Assembly (NCBI RefSeq): GCF_013414345.1 | Contig: NZ_CP058670.1 | Location: forward strand, 992,001 to 1,056,000 | DNA from: Microcella indica | Lineage (GTDB): Bacteria > Actinomycetota > Actinomycetes > Actinomycetales > Microbacteriaceae | DNA length: 64,000 nt | Direction: 5' to 3' | Part shown: in pieces, positions 8,037 to 15,224 of the stretch | Numbering within the stretch: the first letter of the stretch is position 1 | Layout: every line of letters starts with the position of its first letter | Position numbers and translations under genes: made by a program | Notes under the pieces: generated by a model | What the model was told of the DNA's origin: nothing | The model's database searches: none | The model's input: the letters and a program-made list of their open reading frames with translations, nothing else

Positions 8037-8497
8037 AGCGGTACGGCGTCGGTGAGCACGTGGGCGTCGGTGACGGGGTCGAGGGATCGTGAGCTGAGTA
8101 CGTCGACGGGATGGCCGAGCAGCTGCTCGAGGTCGTCGCCGAACTGAGCAAGGTCGAGAAGGCTGGCGCCGGCCTGTGGGTCGACGATGAGGTCGATGTC
8201 GCTGTGAGCCTCCGCCGTGCCTCGTGCCACCGATCCGGTGACGCGAACGCCGTCGAGGTGGGCCACCTCGGCGAGCCGCATGATGAGGCGCCTCTTGCTG
8301 CGAAGGCTTTCGAGCGTGGGGGTGGGCGAATCGGTGGCAGCTACTCGGTACGTCGCATACGGCAGGATGACCGCCTCGGGCTTGCGGTGCGAGCCGAGCA
8401 CGACCGGCTCAAGATCTCCGCCGCGAAATCGGCGCAGGGTGCGGCTGAGCTCGTCGCGCGCGAGCGCCACGGTCGTGACGGTGCCGGTAGCGGTCAT
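8033..8497 (-). CDS. mntA: MntA-type nucleotidyltransferase antitoxin with N-terminal Phd/YefM-like region, copy 1
   Basis: The protein has 154 residues from ATG 8497. A TTG at 8524 would extend it but leaves no room for a leader after the operator. Residues 1-50 resemble a Phd/YefM antitoxin fold: a short strand, an LSRTLRRF helix, then VVLGSHRKPEAVILPY. Residues 75-154 are a minimal nucleotidyltransferase with GSX10DXD complete (Gly88, Ser89, Asp100, Asp102). MntA enzymes AMPylate HepT. The Phd-like part would add DNA binding and thus autoregulation, which ordinary MntA lacks. It is followed by hepT with a 4-base overlap. Confidence 0.8.
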   Translation of the reverse strand: MTATGTVTTVALARDELSRTLRRFRGGDLEPVVLGSHRKPEAVILPYATYRVAATDSPTPTLESLRSKRRLIMRLAEVAHLDGVRVTGSVARGTAEAHSDIDLIVDPQAGASLLDLAQFGDDLEQLLGHPVDVLSSRSLDPVTDAHVLTDAVPL

Positions 8498-8530
8498 GAC
8501 TGCAGGGTAGCCCACCTCGGGCAAAAATTG

Positions 8531-8546
8531 TACGTAAACATGTACA
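8531..8546. promoter_or_regulatory. Operator-like site before mntA-hepT copy 1
   Basis: TACGTAAACATGTACA lies 34 bases upstream of the mntA ATG, with inverted TGTAC/GTACA ends. Copy 2 has TACGCATTCATGTACA at exactly the same distance, while the sequence around it has diverged. Conservation of the site against a changed background supports a regulatory role. Confidence 0.6.
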
Positions 8547-8598
8547 GATTTCTCAGGGTTCGCGCACGTGACAGAAGGTGCGTGGCGAGATCGCTCTC

Positions 8599-8922
8599 TC
8601 AGCTGGCGACTTTGGCGCTGACGAGGCGATTGAGGCTCACGCCTTGCTCGGCCGCTTCGAGGGCGAGGGCGCGGTGCAACTCGGGTGGAATGCGCAGGCG
8701 GAACTCGCCGCTGTATGTCCGGTCTGAGATGGGCTCGGGCACCGGGTCTCCGGCTGCGCGCAGATCTTCGACGACCTCGGCGACCAGTGCGCGCAGCCCG
8801 AGCAAGGCGCCCGCGGGATCAGGTGCGAGCCAGGAGAGTGACGTGAACTCGACGACCGAAGCGACGAACTCGCTGTCTTCGGGCGACCACGAGATGCGAT
8901 AGGTGTAGTGGTCGTCACGCAT
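8599..8922 (-). CDS. hicB: HicB-family antitoxin, copy 1
   Basis: The protein has 107 residues from ATG 8922. The N-terminal half (HYTYRISWSPEDSEFVASVVEF and onward) is the partial RNase H-like fold of HicB, which blocks the toxin. The C-terminal part, SGEFRLRIPPELHRALALEA and SLNRLV, is a ribbon-helix-helix DNA-binding domain. It overlaps the upstream hicA by 8 bases. The gene order toxin then antitoxin is standard for hicAB. A close copy at 13477-13800 has the same length. Confidence 0.85.
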   Translation of the reverse strand: MRDDHYTYRISWSPEDSEFVASVVEFTSLSWLAPDPAGALLGLRALVAEVVEDLRAAGDPVPEPISDRTYSGEFRLRIPPELHRALALEAAEQGVSLNRLVSAKVAS

Positions 8923-9202
8923 CGTTGTCTTCCTTCTCGTTCTCGGTGTCGTGAGCTCCAAGGCGTTCGACTGCCGCGAGCACTTGACGAACCTGGTACG
9001 GCTTGGCTGAGCCACGGTTGTTCTGAATGTTCACGCGCGGGTCCCCTCGCCAGGGTGTCGCGTAGATCCGGTGGCTTCCCGACGACACCCGAGGCGGCCC
9101 GAAGTGGTGACGGCACACCGCCTCGAGATCGCGGAACGACACGGAGGCCGGCGAGGAGCGCATCAAGGCGATGACGTGATCGATCTTTCGTTGTGGTGTC
9201 AC
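8915..9202 (-). CDS. hicA: HicA-like toxin, copy 1
   Basis: The protein has 95 residues from GTG 9202, preceded by AAGGCGG. It contains SGSHRIYATPW with His44 in the position of the HicA catalytic histidine, then DPRVNIQNN and a C-terminal helix KPYQVRQVLAAVERL. HicA toxins have a double-stranded RNA-binding fold and cleave mRNA. This version is longer than classical HicA (about 60 residues) because of an N-terminal extension with helices. The overlap with hicB supports the pair. The frame stays open upstream, so the start is chosen by the ribosome site and by matching length with copy 2. Confidence 0.75.
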   Translation of the reverse strand: MTPQRKIDHVIALMRSSPASVSFRDLEAVCRHHFGPPRVSSGSHRIYATPWRGDPRVNIQNNRGSAKPYQVRQVLAAVERLGAHDTENEKEDNDA

Positions 9203-9215
9203 TAATGGTACCGCC

Positions 9216-9236
9216 TTGTGGCTCGCATTGCCACAA
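9216..9236. promoter_or_regulatory. Dyad TTGTGG-N9-CCACAA upstream of hicA copy 1
   Basis: Perfect 6-base arms begin 14 bases upstream of the leftward hicA start, within the 209-base gap shared with the rightward dnaQ-like gene. It fits an operator for the HicB ribbon-helix-helix domain. The copy-2 hicAB locus keeps TAATGGTACCGCC next to the start but not these arms. Confidence 0.4.
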
Positions 9237-9411
9237 TCTGCCAGTGGCCCCAAGGACACCCGCCCCAGAACGCACCGTCGTGGAGAGACGGCGGGCACTC
9301 CTCTCGTGGGGAGGAGACCGAGGGCCCTCAGGTCACGGGGCCAGGGGATGCAAAGCACACCGCGCACAACGCCCACATGAGGTAGCTTCACTCGGAACAC
9401 GAGGAGGCCCC

Positions 9412-10650
9412 ATGCCCGGTCCCGGATTCGCCGTCGTCGACCTGGAGACGACAGGCCTCTCACCTGGCGCCCACGAGCGCGTCGTCGAGATCGCCATCGT
9501 GCACGCCGACAAGTACGGCAGCGTGACGGGCCAGTGGGAGACCTTGGTGAACCCGCAGCGCCACGTCGGTGCCGAGCACATCCACGGCATCCGTGCGGGC
9601 GACCTCATCGATGCCCCCGCCTTCGCCGACATCGCCGATGACGTCATGGACCTGTTGAGCGGTCGGGTGATGGTGGCGCACAATGCGCGATTCGATCGCG
9701 GCTTCCTCACCGCCGAGTTCGGCCGCGCCTCGCGCGCCTTGCCCGACGACGCTCCGACCCTGTGCACGATGCAACTCGCCCGCGAGCTCATTCCCGGCGC
9801 GGGCCGCAGTCTGGCGGACTGCTGCGCGGCCTTCGACATCGCGCTCGAGGAAGCCCACCGAGCCGCCGTCGACGCTCGCGCGACGGCCGAACTCCTCGGC
9901 GGCTACATCGCGAGTACCGCCCGCGAGTTCTGGTTCTCCCACATCGATCGGGCTCTCAGCGTTGCGTGGCCGTCGCCGGCGAGCTCCGGGGCGAGCGCCC
10001 TCGCGCGGTGGGTGGCGCGCGGCTCGAGCGCAGCATCCGTTCCGTTCTTGCAGCGCATTGCCGACCGCATGCCCGACTTCTCGGGGCCAGCCGAGCACGT
10101 CGAGTACGTGGCGTTGCTGGATCGCTGCCTCATCGACCGGCACCTCTCTGAGCACGAGTCGCGCCAGCTGGTGGCGCTCGCCGAGGAGCTGGGAATCGGC
10201 CGCGACACGGCGGCCGGCCTGCACGCGCAGTACTTCGACCAGTTCGCCGCGGTCGCCTGGGCTGACGGGGTGCTGACGTCGACGGAGGTGGCAGATCTCG
10301 CCGCCGTCGCATCGCTGCTGCACATTCCGGACACACGGCTCACGGCAGCTCTCGCCCCGCCCGCCGCAACGGCGGCGGCCCAAGCGGCGACGACGGATGC
10401 TCCGCCGCCGCCCGGCGCGTTCGTGCTGTCGCCCGGCGACACGGTGGTGCTGACCGGCGACATGTCGCGCCCCCGAGCCGACCTCGAGGCTGAATTGGTC
10501 GCGGCGGGGTTCCGCGTGGCATCGGCCATCTCGAAGAAGGTTGCGCTCTTGGTCGCCGCCGACCCGGACTCGCTGTCGGGCAAGGCCCGCAAGGCGCGAG
10601 AGTACGGCATTCCGGTGGTGGGTGAGGAGTACCTTCAGCGGATGCTCTAG
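9412..10650 (+). CDS. DnaQ-like 3'-5' exonuclease with BRCT domain, copy 1
   Basis: The protein has 412 residues from ATG 9412 with GAGGAGG upstream. Residues 1-170 are a DEDD exonuclease: DLETTG (Asp10, Glu12) in Exo I, HIHGI, MVAHNARFDRGFL in Exo II, and HRAAVDARATAELL in Exo III with the His-x4-Asp pattern of DEDDh enzymes. Residues ~230-320 form a helical segment reminiscent of a TerB-like tellurite-resistance fold (YVALLDRCLIDRHLS, then FAAVAWADGVLTSTEV). Residues ~335-412 are a BRCT domain (GDTVVLTGDM, then the conserved ISKKVALLVAAD). Such proteins are presumed to trim DNA 3' ends in repair. It stands divergently from hicAB. Confidence 0.85.
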   Translation: MPGPGFAVVDLETTGLSPGAHERVVEIAIVHADKYGSVTGQWETLVNPQRHVGAEHIHGIRAGDLIDAPAFADIADDVMDLLSGRVMVAHNARFDRGFLTAEFGRASRALPDDAPTLCTMQLARELIPGAGRSLADCCAAFDIALEEAHRAAVDARATAELLGGYIASTAREFWFSHIDRALSVAWPSPASSGASALARWVARGSSAASVPFLQRIADRMPDFSGPAEHVEYVALLDRCLIDRHLSEHESRQLVALAEELGIGRDTAAGLHAQYFDQFAAVAWADGVLTSTEVADLAAVASLLHIPDTRLTAALAPPAATAAAQAATTDAPPPPGAFVLSPGDTVVLTGDMSRPRADLEAELVAAGFRVASAISKKVALLVAADPDSLSGKARKAREYGIPVVGEEYLQRML

Positions 10651-10778
10651 TGATCTAGCCGCTCACAAGGTTGCTCCCTAGCCTCGCCGTCCAGCGCTGT
10701 CGGTGTTCACTCTTCTAGACGATCTCAGCACGGCTCGGTACACTAAACGCGTCGCCCGATACGTCGGGAGTGAAAGTG

Positions 10779-10817
10779 AACCCCGGGAGATCCTGTGTTG
10801 CCACAGGGCCCGGGGTT
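10779..10817. terminator. Strong hairpin between convergent dnaQ-like and DUF3800-like genes
   Basis: AACCCCGGG (10779-10787) pairs with CCCGGGGTT (10809-10817), and inside it CCTGTG pairs with CACAGG around a TTGC loop. The 3' side ends in TTT. A smaller hairpin, CCCGA-TACG-TCGGG, lies just before it. The position between convergent genes fits a bidirectional terminator. Confidence 0.65.
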
Positions 10818-10824
10818 TCGCGCA

Positions 10825-11409
10825 TCACGGGGCGAGGGTGATGAGCGTGTATCGCGTGAGTTGCTCGATGTACCGCTCCTCGCCCTTGATGCTCGCGGCT
10901 ACAGCACCCACCACAGCGTCGGCAGACCACAGCGCGGGATCCTGCGGGCCTGGCTTGTGATGAATGCGAATTGTCGCGCCGGGGAGTTGTCGTGATTGCA
11001 TCCTCACGAAGTGCTCAACGTCTCTCTTGTCGTCAGCTCGCCCTCGAGACTCAGCAATGATCTCTTCGACTCGGAGCTCGTGGAGCGTCTGCACGAGCCG
11101 TTCCATGCACTTGCGTCGTTGGCGTTCTGGGCGTTCGTTGGCGTTGCCCGCTCTCGCCACCACCACGCTCATGAGCGACAGAGTGTTGAGCGCTGCGAGC
11201 CAGTGCGCTCTTCTCGCGGGTTGCCGCGAGAGGCCGTGCCAGTGGAGCTTGCGAGCGCCCCGAGGCTGAAGGTTCTGCATAACCTGCCGCAACTCGTCAA
11301 GCTGACTTCGGTTGCACACGACCGCGCACAGCAGGTAAGTACCTGGACCCTTCTCGTCGGAGATCGCCGATTCGTCGAGGAAGGCGAAGATCTGTGATGG
11401 CTCAGTCAT
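10825..11409 (-). CDS. DUF3800-like protein
   Basis: The protein has 194 residues from ATG 11409 with GGGAGG close upstream. The N-terminus reads IFAFLDESAISDEKGPGTYLL, like the DES start of DUF3800 proteins, a predicted RNase H-like fold often found in defence and mobile DNA. Later acidic positions (IIAESRG, ALWSADAVVGAV) could complete a metal site as in that fold. It ends in a long helix, KGEERYIEQL. The role is unknown. It is a lone leftward gene inside the toxin-antitoxin island, next to the NERD helicase. The family call is by eye. Confidence 0.55.
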   Translation of the reverse strand: MTEPSQIFAFLDESAISDEKGPGTYLLCAVVCNRSQLDELRQVMQNLQPRGARKLHWHGLSRQPARRAHWLAALNTLSLMSVVVARAGNANERPERQRRKCMERLVQTLHELRVEEIIAESRGRADDKRDVEHFVRMQSRQLPGATIRIHHKPGPQDPALWSADAVVGAVAASIKGEERYIEQLTRYTLITLAP

Positions 11410-11567
11410 TCGCCTCCCGTTCGTTGCGTGATGCTGGTGATGCAGGTCCATCAGAGTGTCAGAAGTCGAACGTCGCCTTGTGAAACTGCTCACGTTGCGC
11501 GTCGCGACACTGCGCGGCACTCGTGAGTGACATTCCGTTCTGCCGCACCCGCCGATAGCGTCAAGTC

Positions 11568-13448
11568 ATGCCCCGCATGCACCCCACCCATCTGCCCGAG
11601 AAGGCGAACCGCAGCGAGCGCCAGCTCTTCACCGCATTCGAAGGCCTCCAAGACCGGGACGACTGGGTCGTCATGACCGGGCTCACGGTCGGGCAGCATG
11701 TGGCCGGCCTGAGCGGCGAGGTCGACGCGGTCGTCATTGCGCCCGGGAGGGGCATCCTGCTCATCGAGGCGAAGACGGCGGAGCATGTGGAGTACCGCGA
11801 CGGGCAGTGGTTCCTCGCCAAGAATCCGCGGCCCACGAAGAACCCGCTCGTGCAGCTGGACGGTGCTCGCCGCAGCATTCGCGGCTTCCTGCGCCAACGA
11901 GACCTACTCAAAGGCGACGAGCCAATCGCCCGCCTGGTGTGGTTCACGAACCTGGGGCGCTGGCAGTTCGACAACGGCACGCCGCACGATCTGACGTTCT
12001 TCGAGTGGGAGCTGGCGTGGAGCGACGACCTGGCGAAGCCGGCCGAGACGGTCGAGCGCGTGCTGGCCGAGCACAGCGCGTGGTTCGGTGAGGCGGAAGG
12101 GGTGAGCGTCGACCCGGCATCCCTGACGGCTGAGCACGCGACCGACATCGCGGATGCCCTGCTCGCCTCCTTCACCGCCGCCAGCAGCGCGGCCGACCGT
12201 CGGCGTGCCCGGCTGATCGACGAGCGCGCCCTGCTGGAGGACCAGGAGCTCGTACTCGACCTGCTCGAGACCAACCCGCACCTGTACTTCGACGGCCCGG
12301 CGGGCTGCGGCAAGAGCTGGCTCGTCGCCGTGGCCGCGCGGCGGGCGGCGCGCGCGGGCCGCCGAACCCTGCTGACGTGCTGGAACATGCTCATGGCCGA
12401 GTCGCTGCGCGAGCTCGTCGGCGAGAGCCCGTTCGACATCGAGGTCGCCGACCTCAACGCGGTCATGCTGCGCGTCTGCGGGCTGGAGGAGAACCCGGCG
12501 GGTGCCGACGACAGCTGGTACCGGCACGAGCTGCCCGAGTTGACGCTGCAGGCTCTGGCGGAGCATCCGCAGCGGGGCGGTTTCGCCACCATCTGCGTCG
12601 ACGAGTTCCAAGACGTGGCGGGCGTGCCCTTGCTCATGGACGTGCTGCGCGCCCTCGCGGTGGGCGGCGACCCGGCGCAGGCCCGCTTCGTGCTCGCGGG
12701 CGATGCCGGCCAGCAGATCATGCGGGCGGCGGGGGAGCGCGCCGAGCCGCTGCCGGCGGCGCGCGAGCTGGCGCCGGGGCTCGTACACGTGCGGGTGCGC
12801 CGCAACTGCCGGGTGGCGCCGCGTCTGCTGCGCGCGGTGAGCGGCCAGCTGGGGCGCCCCCTCGATCATGCGGGCGACCGGATGCCCGACTCGACCCCCG
12901 GCGCGCTCGACGTGGTTCCCGTGGCGGAGGGGCGCGAGTTGCCCGCCCTGCTCACCGCGCTCAAGGCCCAGCTGGAGCACTTCGGCCCCGACGAGGTAGT
13001 CGTGCTGAGCCCGTTCGGCGCGCAGTCGTCGCTAGTGGGCCGCTTTCTGGCCCGCGAGCCGGCGAACAGGGAGGAGCGGCAGTTGCGAGACCTGCTTTCG
13101 GGGGAGCGCGCGGTCGCGTGGCGGTCCATCTTCAAGGGCAAGGGCTTGGATGCTGCTGCCGTGGTGCTGACCGACATCACGCCCGACGCCGCGGCCTGGG
13201 CTGATGAGCGCCGTCTCAGTTGGAACGACATGCTCTACGTCGGCATGACGCGGGCGCAGTACGGCTGCACGGTGCTGAGGTCGGAGGGTGCGCCGTGGAG
13301 CGGCGAGCTCGACGCCGAGCTCGGGGCGGCGCGCGTCGAGGCCGCGCGGCCAGGGGTGCGGGTGGTGGGTGGCGCGCAGAACGCTGGCGCCGCTGCCGCG
13401 ATGGTCGCGATGGCCGGTCGGTCTGGAGGTGGCAACTCTAAGGGTTAG
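11568..13448 (+). CDS. NERD-domain UvrD-like helicase
   Basis: The protein has 626 residues. Residues ~14-115 form a NERD nuclease-related domain with SGEVDAVVIAPGRGILLIEAK, where the Asp and Glu-x-Lys resemble PD-(D/E)XK catalytic positions. A superfamily 1 helicase core follows: Walker A GPAGCGKSW near 243, DEFQDV near 345 (motif II), VLSPFGAQSS, GKGLDAAAVVLTDI (motif V-like) and LYVGMTRAQY (motif VI). Such proteins are predicted DNA repair or defence nuclease-helicases. A broken partial copy lies at 17888-18503. The stop codon falls inside a 16-base repeat shared with the end of hepT copy 2. Confidence 0.85.
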   Translation: MPRMHPTHLPEKANRSERQLFTAFEGLQDRDDWVVMTGLTVGQHVAGLSGEVDAVVIAPGRGILLIEAKTAEHVEYRDGQWFLAKNPRPTKNPLVQLDGARRSIRGFLRQRDLLKGDEPIARLVWFTNLGRWQFDNGTPHDLTFFEWELAWSDDLAKPAETVERVLAEHSAWFGEAEGVSVDPASLTAEHATDIADALLASFTAASSAADRRRARLIDERALLEDQELVLDLLETNPHLYFDGPAGCGKSWLVAVAARRAARAGRRTLLTCWNMLMAESLRELVGESPFDIEVADLNAVMLRVCGLEENPAGADDSWYRHELPELTLQALAEHPQRGGFATICVDEFQDVAGVPLLMDVLRALAVGGDPAQARFVLAGDAGQQIMRAAGERAEPLPAARELAPGLVHVRVRRNCRVAPRLLRAVSGQLGRPLDHAGDRMPDSTPGALDVVPVAEGRELPALLTALKAQLEHFGPDEVVVLSPFGAQSSLVGRFLAREPANREERQLRDLLSGERAVAWRSIFKGKGLDAAAVVLTDITPDAAAWADERRLSWNDMLYVGMTRAQYGCTVLRSEGAPWSGELDAELGAARVEAARPGVRVVGGAQNAGAAAAMVAMAGRSGGGNSKG

Positions 13449-13476
13449 GCGCTGCCGGAGGTGGCGTACAATGTTC

Positions 13477-13800
13477 TCAGCCGGCGACTTTGGCGCTGAC
13501 GAGGCGGTTGAGGCTCACCCCTTGTTCGGCTGCTTCGATGGCCAGGGCACGGTGTAACTCTGGCGGAATGCGGAGGCGGAATTCGCCGCTGTACTGCCGG
13601 TCGGAGAGGGGCTCGGGCACGGGGTTGCCCGACGCGTGCAGGTCATCGACGACGTCGGCGACGAGCGCGCGCAGCCCGAGCAAGGCGGCTGCGGGGTCGG
13701 GTGCGAGCCAGGAGAGTGACCTGAACTCGACGACGGAAGCGACGTACTCACTGTCTTCCGGGGACCACGAGACCCGATAGGTGTAGTGGTCGTCACGCAT
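13477..13800 (-). CDS. hicB: HicB-family antitoxin, copy 2
   Basis: The protein has 107 residues from ATG 13800. It keeps the RNase H-like N-terminal region and the C-terminal ribbon-helix-helix (SGEFRLRIPPELHRALAIEA) of copy 1 with only scattered substitutions, such as VSW for ISW and DVVDDLHASG for EVVEDLRAAG. It overlaps hicA copy 2 by 8 bases, as in copy 1. Only 28 bases separate its stop from the NERD helicase stop, so the genes converge closely. The gene looks intact and likely functional. Confidence 0.85.
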   Translation of the reverse strand: MRDDHYTYRVSWSPEDSEYVASVVEFRSLSWLAPDPAAALLGLRALVADVVDDLHASGNPVPEPLSDRQYSGEFRLRIPPELHRALAIEAAEQGVSLNRLVSAKVAG

Positions 13801-14080
13801 CGTTGTCGCCCTCCTCGTTCGTGTTGTCGTGAGCTCTCAGTCGCTCGAGTGCGGCCAACACTTGGCGCACCTGGTACGGCTTGGCCGACCCGCGGTTGTT
13901 CTGAATGTTCACGCGCGGGTCTCCTTGCCAGGGTGTTGCGTAGATTCGGTGGCTCCCCGACGAGACTCGAGGTGGGCCGAAGTAGTGCTGGCACACGCGC
14001 TCGAGGTCCCAAAACGACACCGAGACCGGCGAGGCGTGCATCGTGCCGATGAGGCGATCGATCTTCCGTTGTGGTGTCAC
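13793..14080 (-). CDS. hicA: HicA-like toxin, copy 2
   Basis: The protein has 95 residues from GTG 14080, the start equivalent to copy 1; a TTG at 14095 would add five residues. SGSHRIYATPW with the catalytic-type His, DPRVNIQNNRGSAKPYQVRQVL and the C-terminal acidic tail are all kept. Differences from copy 1 cluster in the N-terminal helices and the tail. The conserved TAATGGTACCGCC stretch just upstream is shared with copy 1, after which the sequences diverge. The locus is the cargo between two 16-base direct repeats. Confidence 0.75.
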   Translation of the reverse strand: MTPQRKIDRLIGTMHASPVSVSFWDLERVCQHYFGPPRVSSGSHRIYATPWQGDPRVNIQNNRGSAKPYQVRQVLAALERLRAHDNTNEEGDNDA

Positions 14081-14245
14081 TAATGGTACCGCCAAGTCGC
14101 TCGCATGGCGTTACAGTGCACGTTCGGGTTTTGCGCACGTGCCCGTCGTGGCCTGGCGGTGAGCAGACACCTCCAGTTCGGCTCCTGGGGAGGAGGCACT
14201 CTCGCGTGCGGTCTGCGGTCGGCTTGGCGGCGGTCGCGCGGAGGG

Positions 14246-14593
14246 TTAGGCGCTGCCCGAGATCTGGTCGAGCAACTCTTTGAGCGTGACGAAGTCGTGG
14301 GCGACGGTCTGCCACAGCAGGTCGGTGTCGATGCGGTGATAGTGGTGGGCAACGACGTCTCGGTTGCGAGCTGCGGCCGACCAGATCGGTGCGCTGAATC
14401 GCTCGGGGTCGAGCGCAACGAGTCGCTTGGCGAGGTCGCCGACGCGGTTGCTGAGCGCTTCGAAGGCGAGCTGCAGGGCCGGGTCGTTGTCGTAGGCGGC
14501 GCGGCCCCGGTCGGCGAGCCGTGCGGCGGTCTCGAGGGTGGTGCGCAACTCGGTCGTCCACCGGGCTATCTGCTCGCGCGGGTCGCCTTTCAC
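14246..14593 (-). CDS. hepT: HepT-family HEPN ribonuclease toxin, copy 2
   Basis: The protein has 115 residues from GTG 14593 and is closely similar to copy 1 along its length, with RX4HXY intact (Arg78, His83, Tyr85). The last residues, QISGSA, replace the DRT ending of copy 1. They are encoded inside the 16-base repeat at 14242-14257, so the C-terminus differs by the history of the junction. The 4-base overlap with the nucleotidyltransferase gene is kept. Role: RNA-cutting toxin silenced by AMP transfer. Confidence 0.85.
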   Translation of the reverse strand: MKGDPREQIARWTTELRTTLETAARLADRGRAAYDNDPALQLAFEALSNRVGDLAKRLVALDPERFSAPIWSAAARNRDVVAHHYHRIDTDLLWQTVAHDFVTLKELLDQISGSA

Positions 14594-15054
14594 AACGGCA
14601 CAGCGTCGGCGAGCAGTTCGGAGTCGGTGTCGCGGTCGAGGGATCGTGCGCTGAGCACGTCGACGGGGTGGCCGAGCAGCTGTTCGAGGTCGTCAGCGAA
14701 CTGGGCGAGGTCGAGCAGGCTGGCGCCAGCCTGGGGGTCGACGATGAGGTCGATGTCGCTGTCAGCCTCCGCGGTGCCTCGCGCGACGGATCCCGTGACG
14801 CGAACGCCGTCGAGGTGGGCCGCCTCGGCGAGCCGCAGGATGAGACGTCTCTTGCTGCGAAGCGTTTCGAGAGTGGGGGCGGGTGTATCGGTGGCTGTCG
14901 CCCGGTATGTCGTGTAGGGCAGGATGACCGCCTCAGGCTTGCGGTGTGAGCCGAGCACGACCGGCTCGAGGTCTCCGCTGCGAAATCGGCGCAGGGTACG
15001 GCTGAGGTCGTCGCGTGCGAGCGTCACGGTCGTCACGGTACTGGTAGCGGCCAT
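14590..15054 (-). CDS. mntA: MntA-type nucleotidyltransferase antitoxin with N-terminal Phd/YefM-like region, copy 2
   Basis: The protein has 154 residues from ATG 15054, identical in length to copy 1. The GSX10DXD motif is intact (GSVARGTAEADSDID). The Phd-like N-terminus with LSRTLRRFRSGD, VVLGSHRKPEAVILPY is preserved. An upstream in-frame ATG at 15117 would place the operator inside the coding region, so I reject it. Spacing to the operator (34 bases) equals copy 1. The pair should form an independent toxin-antitoxin unit, and cross-talk with copy 1 is possible given the similarity. Confidence 0.8.
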   Translation of the reverse strand: MAATSTVTTVTLARDDLSRTLRRFRSGDLEPVVLGSHRKPEAVILPYTTYRATATDTPAPTLETLRSKRRLILRLAEAAHLDGVRVTGSVARGTAEADSDIDLIVDPQAGASLLDLAQFADDLEQLLGHPVDVLSARSLDRDTDSELLADAVPL

Positions 15055-15087
15055 GGCCGCAGGATAACCCACTGAGCAGAGAAAACG

Positions 15088-15103
15088 TACGCATTCATGT
15101 ACA
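15088..15103. promoter_or_regulatory. Operator-like site before mntA-hepT copy 2
   Basis: TACGCATTCATGTACA shares 13 of 16 bases with the site of copy 1 and sits at the same distance from the start codon. The outer TAC and GTACA elements are kept. Confidence 0.6.
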
Positions 15104-15224
15104 TAAATGGATATCACGTCTCACCGTCAGTTCGCGCAGGGGGCGGGCCGGCTCGATCACATGAGCGTTGCGCACGCAGGGCGCTGATATGAGGTAGCTT
15201 CACCCCCAACATGAGGAGGCCTCC

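Larger units (their letters stand above)
13441..14257. repeat. 16-bp direct repeats flanking hicAB copy 2
   Basis: AGGGTTAGGCGCTGCC occurs at 13441-13456 and again at 14242-14257, 801 bases apart. The left copy contains the stop of the NERD helicase. The right copy contains the stop of the leftward hepT copy 2. The block between them holds only hicB, hicA and a short leader. Removing one repeat plus the block joins the helicase and hepT with overlapping convergent stop codons. Confidence 0.75.

Noticed and set aside
13477-13800. Misassembly as the cause of the duplicated hicAB, hepT-mntA and dnaQ genes
   Set aside because: The copies differ at many positions, have different order and different flanks, so they are true paralogues rather than an assembly repeat.
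15054-15117. Upstream ATG at 15117 as start of mntA copy 2
   Set aside because: It would put the conserved operator inside the coding region and add residues not matched by copy 1. ATG 15054 gives equal lengths and spacing.
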